Source of the DNA: Anaerolineales bacterium
GTDB taxonomy: Bacteria; Chloroflexota; Anaerolineae; Anaerolineales; Anaerolineaceae
Length of the DNA stretch: 64,000 bases
Direction: 5' to 3'
Assembly (NCBI GenBank): GCA_020060485.1
Contig: JAGVAB010000144.1
Coordinates: 1 to 64,000 of the forward strand
The notes beneath the pieces were generated by a model. That model worked only from the letters and a program-made list of their open reading frames with translations. It made no database searches and was not told the origin of the DNA. Positions 60,819-64,000 of this stretch are shown one piece after another. The translations under genes were made by a program, and so were the position numbers. The first letter of the stretch is position 1; each line of letters opens with the position of its first letter.

Positions 60819-61979
60819 TCAGTAAGTGATATTTTCCCCATAGGCCATTCGCTGGGCATTTCGTTCAGCGTGCCGCAGCAATTCGCCGATCATCTCCCCA
60901 TCCCCCGGATAACTACCCGTACCCACCCAGCTTTGCACGCCGTCCCACTCATCCAGGGCTTCTTCGATACGGGCTGCCACTCTGGCCACCACATGTTCAT
61001 CCGCCTTGAACAGAAACACGTAGAATCCATTCGGCACAGCAGCGATTACATCTCTGGAACGCAGTTCCCGCTGGATCAATTCTGCCATTTCCGGGCGCAG
61101 CGGCTGAGATATGGTCACAGACAACACAGAAACGGATTGCTGATTGTCCTTTGCAATTTGTAGAAGGCTCTCCCAATCTTTTTCCAGTGAAACCAGCGTA
61201 TCCGTGCGGGAAGAGTATCCGTAAACCACAACCGGGGCGCTGCCTTCGGTAGCTGCAGTCTGCAAAGCTTGCTCAGCAAGATCGAGAACGTGTTTCATGT
61301 GCTCGCCATGCAGCGGGTAACTGGCAATACCGATCCAGGATTCCACCTGTGATTGCTCCAGTATGAAAAGACGCAATTTGTTCGCCACCCGGGAAGCAAT
61401 TGCAGGCAACGCATCCCATAATAGCACAAAAAGGCCATCATCTACCAGCATTAACGTATCCCGGCTGCGAAGTTCTTTCTCAATCAGGCCAGCAACCTCC
61501 CTGCTCAAGGGGCGCGAGGTTTTCAGGGATAGCACGGAAAGTGGTGTGCTGTCCATGGACGCCTGTTGCGCAACCAGTTGCCAATCTGCATATAAATTCT
61601 TCAAAACCTCTGGCCGCTTGAGCAACGGGCTTTCTTCCTGTTTCAGAAATGACATCATCAAACTGGTTTCCGTGGTCAACAGGCCTATAACGATCATTAC
61701 CATGACCCCTTCGCCGCTCACCCCGTACACAAACAAGGCCGCCATTAATACCCCAAGCACCAAAAGGGAAAGTAGAAATTGGATTTTTAACCACTCTCTC
61801 CGCTTTGAACGCATCGAAAGATATACACAGATGGCCTCTCCGGCAAAAAAGACCGCCAAAGCGATTTTTAACCCCTCGGCGCCAGGAGCGGTCACCTTCC
61901 AGGGGTCCACCCCCAAGGTGGTCAACGCCACTACAATCCCGACCAAATTGATCAACTCCACCGCTTTCGGATCTTTCAT
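60819..61979 (-). CDS. Membrane protein with two degenerate GGDEF-like domains
   Basis: 386 residues, with GAGGAG 5 nt upstream. Three or four membrane segments in residues 5-110, then two tandem domains (about 130-258 and 266-386), each with the diguanylate-cyclase frame: ELRSRD...FVLLW and IASYPLHGEHM...LAEQALQTA in the first, ELRSRD...FYVFLF and GTGSYPGDGEM...HAERNAQRM in the second. The GGDEF site is lost in both (DDGLF at 180-184, PNGFY at 316-320), so no cyclase activity is expected. A c-di-GMP or GTP sensor or scaffold is possible. Confidence 0.7.
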   Translation of the reverse strand: MKDPKAVELINLVGIVVALTTLGVDPWKVTAPGAEGLKIALAVFFAGEAICVYLSMRSKRREWLKIQFLLSLLVLGVLMAALFVYGVSGEGVMVMIVIGLLTTETSLMMSFLKQEESPLLKRPEVLKNLYADWQLVAQQASMDSTPLSVLSLKTSRPLSREVAGLIEKELRSRDTLMLVDDGLFVLLWDALPAIASRVANKLRLFILEQSQVESWIGIASYPLHGEHMKHVLDLAEQALQTAATEGSAPVVVYGYSSRTDTLVSLEKDWESLLQIAKDNQQSVSVLSVTISQPLRPEMAELIQRELRSRDVIAAVPNGFYVFLFKADEHVVARVAARIEEALDEWDGVQSWVGTGSYPGDGEMIGELLRHAERNAQRMAYGENITY

Positions 61980-62571
61980 TACCGCTCCTCAGTAAGAGAA
62001 TTGCCTGCACTTTTTCTGAAATTTATTTCCTTGCCATGATTCTAGCAAAGAAATGCCTGATTGATGGTAAATTTTTGTTAAATTCCCCGATCTCTGGCTA
62101 AACTTGTGAGGATCATTGTTCATGAGATCATCTGATCTCTCCTCGCAGCATTTTTAGCTTTCATCATTGTAACATCTGCATTTTTGGCAGGCAACGCTTG
62201 CCTGTGAATGTGACATGGCTTTCTCAAAGTTAATTTTCCATTTGCTTCTTTTATTGATGGCACGAGGCCGGAAGAAAGGCGGTCTGTGCATCACCGGGGT
62301 TTATTCACCCCACCCCTCGAACTCCCCTACCCGCTGCTTGCGTGACCAATCCCAATTCATTTTTCTGCGGGAAGGGGAGCTTTTTGCATCTACTTTGACC
62401 CAGATAACCTTCACTGTTTTGGAAAATCGCAAATGTCAAGCTTTCTTGAGAATGCCATGGTGAATGTAATGTGAGGTGCAGATAATCTCAAAACTGCAAC
62501 CTTGAACCTTGACAGAAAAACATCTGGACGATACCATCAGGCCATATTCCATACTGGCAAAGGCCGAAAAC
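61980..62571. other. Gene-free region with two inverted repeats
   Basis: Nearly 600 bases without a credible gene. GAGATCA-TC-TGATCTC (62124-62139) is a perfect 7-bp palindrome and could be an operator. CTCCCCTACCCGC (62322-62334) and GCGGGAAGGGGAG (62367-62379) form a 12-of-13 bp long-loop stem followed by TTTTT, terminator-like or a remnant of a repeat. The promoter of the NapH-like gene should lie in the last 150 bases. Confidence 0.45.
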
Positions 62572-63525
62572 ATGCAACCCAACAACTCTGATCACCAGAC
62601 CCCGCCTAAACCAAAGGTTAGATTGGCAGACATCAAGGATGCGCTCATCCTGACGGGCATCTTTTATGCGATCGCCATCATCCTGTATGCCGTCACCGGC
62701 CATCTGTTTTACCTGTTCAATTTTCTGTACATCGGCACCTCCATTGGGTTGGGCATTGGTCTGTATGCCGCCCTGCCGCGCAAACAGAAAGGCACCGGAC
62801 GCAAGCTGGCCCAGTTCCTGGTGGGCAGTTACATGCTGCTTTTTCTGGGATTTATGCAATTCGAAAACATGCAGTTGGAAGGTTTTTTCTTTTATCTGCT
62901 CACTGGCATTTTTGCTGGTTCGGTCATCCATTACCTGGTGGCCAAAGTTTTTGGGCCTTTGATCTTCAATCGCGGCTGGTGCGGATGGGCCTGCTGGACA
63001 GCCGCCATTCTCGACCTGTTACCCTACAACAAGAAGCTGCCCGGCCGCCAGCCCAAACTGGGCCGCCTGCGGGTGGTGCATTTCTTCGCCAGCCTGGCCC
63101 TGGTGCTCATCCTGTGGCTTGCCTTCCAGTACCGTCCGGCCATCCAGTCCAATCACGAGCTTTACTGGCTGCTGGCAGGCAACCTGCTCTATTACGCGGC
63201 CGGAATTGGTCTGGCCCTGTATTTCAAGGACAATCGAGCTTTCTGCAAATACCTGTGTCCCATCCCCACCCTGCAAAAGATCCCGGCGCGCTTTTCGTTG
63301 ATGAAGATCGCTGGAAAAGCCGATCAATGCACCAACTGCGGCCTATGCGAAAAGAGTTGCCCGATGGACATCCGCATTACCGATTACATCCTCAATAACC
63401 AGCGGGTGTTGTCCTCTGAATGCATCTATTGTTTCGAGTGTGTCAATGCCTGTCCCCATCAGATACTGGATTCATCCATAGCATTGGATGGTGCCTGGCA
63501 AGACAAGCTTCGTTATATAGAATAA
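62572..63525 (+). CDS. NapH/YccM-like membrane ferredoxin protein
   Basis: 317 residues from the ATG at 62572 (MQPNNSD), with AAAGG 8 nt upstream; a TTG at 62509 would extend it. About six membrane segments. Cysteine motifs: GWCGWACW and FCKYLCPIPTLQ at the membrane face, then a two-cluster ferredoxin domain, CTNCGLCEKSCPM and CIYCFECVNACPH. Family proteins move electrons between quinols or ferredoxin and partner oxidoreductases. The usual second CPx Cys-Pro is replaced by CW in the first motif. Partner unknown. Confidence 0.8.
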   Translation: MQPNNSDHQTPPKPKVRLADIKDALILTGIFYAIAIILYAVTGHLFYLFNFLYIGTSIGLGIGLYAALPRKQKGTGRKLAQFLVGSYMLLFLGFMQFENMQLEGFFFYLLTGIFAGSVIHYLVAKVFGPLIFNRGWCGWACWTAAILDLLPYNKKLPGRQPKLGRLRVVHFFASLALVLILWLAFQYRPAIQSNHELYWLLAGNLLYYAAGIGLALYFKDNRAFCKYLCPIPTLQKIPARFSLMKIAGKADQCTNCGLCEKSCPMDIRITDYILNNQRVLSSECIYCFECVNACPHQILDSSIALDGAWQDKLRYIE

Positions 63526-63536
63526 CCCCTGATAGC

Positions 63537-63568
63537 AAAAAACGCTCGCCTTCTCTCTGGCGAGCGTT
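63537..63568 (-). terminator. Rho-independent terminator (mainly leftward)
   Basis: A 10-bp perfect stem (AACGCTCGCC at 63541-63550, complement at 63559-63568) with an 8-nt loop. Six A at 63537-63542 give a U-tract for leftward transcription, closing the DUF438 gene. It also separates the NapH-like gene. Confidence 0.9.
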
Positions 63569-63591
63569 CTGTTATTTCACTGTGCTTGCGA

Positions 63592-64000
63592 TCAGGCCGC
63601 CACATCATCCAGCAGACGTTTTTCGCCTTCCAGTGCCCGCAGTGGAGCCAGGTTCTGGCTGACTTCAATCGTGCCGCGGTATTTGCCTTCCTGATCACGC
63701 AGGGCAAAATAGCGGATGTGAATGAACATGCCCATCATCTGGATCCAGAACTCAGCCACATCCCGCCGGCCAGCCTTGAAATCGTCAAGGATTTGCTTCA
63801 CTTTGTCCACGCTCTGCGGCGGGTGGCAGTTCTGCACTTTGCGGCCAATGATGGCCGCCGAGCGCTCGAAGATGCGCTCCTTGGTCTGTGAGAAGAAACG
63901 AACTTCATCATTTTCATCCACAAAGGTAATATCCAAAGGCAGATGGGTCAGCATGAGATTCACCTGTTCAGCTGTCAGCGCCCCAGTCATTAAGGAAATC
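63592..64000 (-). CDS. DUF438/PAS-domain protein, truncated at the window edge
   Basis: The frame stays open to base 64000, so the ATG at 63990 is probably internal. The visible 136 residues are the C-terminal PAS-like domain of DUF438 proteins: LPLDITFVDENDEVRFFS, ERSAAIIGRKVQNCHPP, FWIQMMGMFIHIRYFALRD and LEGEKRLLD at the end. A conserved His/Cys pair (NCHPP) may bind heme or metal. The N-terminal hemerythrin-like part lies outside. The function of the family, common in anaerobes, is unknown, perhaps redox sensing. Confidence 0.87.
   Translation of the reverse strand, partial: ISLMTGALTAEQVNLMLTHLPLDITFVDENDEVRFFSQTKERIFERSAAIIGRKVQNCHPPQSVDKVKQILDDFKAGRRDVAEFWIQMMGMFIHIRYFALRDQEGKYRGTIEVSQNLAPLRALEGEKRLLDDVAA

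Noticed and set aside
62215..62463. 82-codon open frame with a hydrophobic N-terminus on the plus strand
   Set aside because: No ribosome site, and a long inverted repeat runs through it; no family resemblance.
1..64000. tRNA, rRNA or CRISPR features
   Set aside because: No cloverleaf-like, rRNA-like or regularly spaced repeat sequence was noticed on reading; a tRNAscan or CRISPR search was not possible.

Overview
The window looks like a chromosomal segment of an anaerobic or facultative member of the Chloroflexota, probably Anaerolineae-like. Evidence for this is the sugar-binding lipoprotein at 17650-18987, with its repetitive Val/Glu/Lys linker after the lipobox, the large GT-C-type membrane proteins at the left end, and the mix of molybdenum/tungsten enzymes, an F420/flavin LLM oxidoreductase, UbiD and corrinoid-type methyltransferase homologues. 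Assignment is by gene content and protein character only. No rRNA, tRNA, CRISPR array, transposase or phage gene was seen.

Layout. Bases 1-6004 hold general functions: a truncated nitrilase, two polytopic GT-C-like proteins and a ferric-reductase-like flavocytochrome closed by a strong terminator. Bases 6085-23441 are one long leftward gene run (operon B). From its promoter it reads XRE-cupin regulator, GH31 alpha-glucosidase, hydantoinase/dihydropyrimidinase, sugar-type ABC importer, SsnA-like amidohydrolase, acetoin-dehydrogenase-type E1 alpha and beta, an SDR, an ECF vitamin-type importer, a hydroxypyruvate-isomerase-like enzyme and an MtrH-like pterin-binding methyltransferase. Bases 23639-40782 are a second leftward run (operon A): E2 acyltransferase, two pteridine-reductase-like SDRs, a three-subunit xanthine-dehydrogenase-family hydroxylase, an 8-oxoguanine-deaminase-like amidohydrolase, a UroD-like protein, UbiD, an LLM oxidoreductase, YgeY, YgeW, a MoaD-like protein, an aldehyde:ferredoxin oxidoreductase and an MtaA-like methyltransferase. 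The two runs share a near-identical palindrome (TTTACATTTGTAAA type) in their promoter regions, and the E1 and E2 parts of one dehydrogenase are split between them, so they probably form one regulon.

Bases 41091-48025 are smaller units: CBS protein, PadR regulator with a small protein, an orphan polar-amino-acid-type binding protein, an isochorismatase-like hydrolase with an M20 peptidase, and SMP-30 with glycerate kinase. Bases 48163-58212 are a third leftward operon: NCS2 nucleobase permease, a second xanthine-dehydrogenase-family enzyme, AllF (FdrA) and AllG (DUF1116) of oxamate carbamoyltransferase, a cyclase-family hydrolase and a GNAT-like protein. It has a near-consensus promoter and a roughly 450-nt leader that contains an intrinsic terminator. 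The third oxamate carbamoyltransferase subunit, AllH (DUF2877), lies across the divergent promoter on the plus strand. The right end has a tandem degenerate-GGDEF membrane protein, a NapH-like ferredoxin membrane protein and a truncated DUF438/PAS protein.

Taken together, the window is a roughly 50-kb island for import and anaerobic breakdown of one or more nitrogen heterocycles. It overlaps the E. coli yge/ygf and all gene sets (XDH, YgeW, YgeY, SsnA, hydantoinase, AllFGH, glycerate kinase, Hyi) but lacks YgeX, YgfK and carbamate kinase. It adds UbiD, AOR, PTR1-like SDRs, an acetoin-dehydrogenase-like complex and C1-transfer homologues. A purine or pyrimidine substrate is the conservative reading. 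A pteridine, possibly a pterin glycoside, is a speculative alternative that would explain several of the extra genes.
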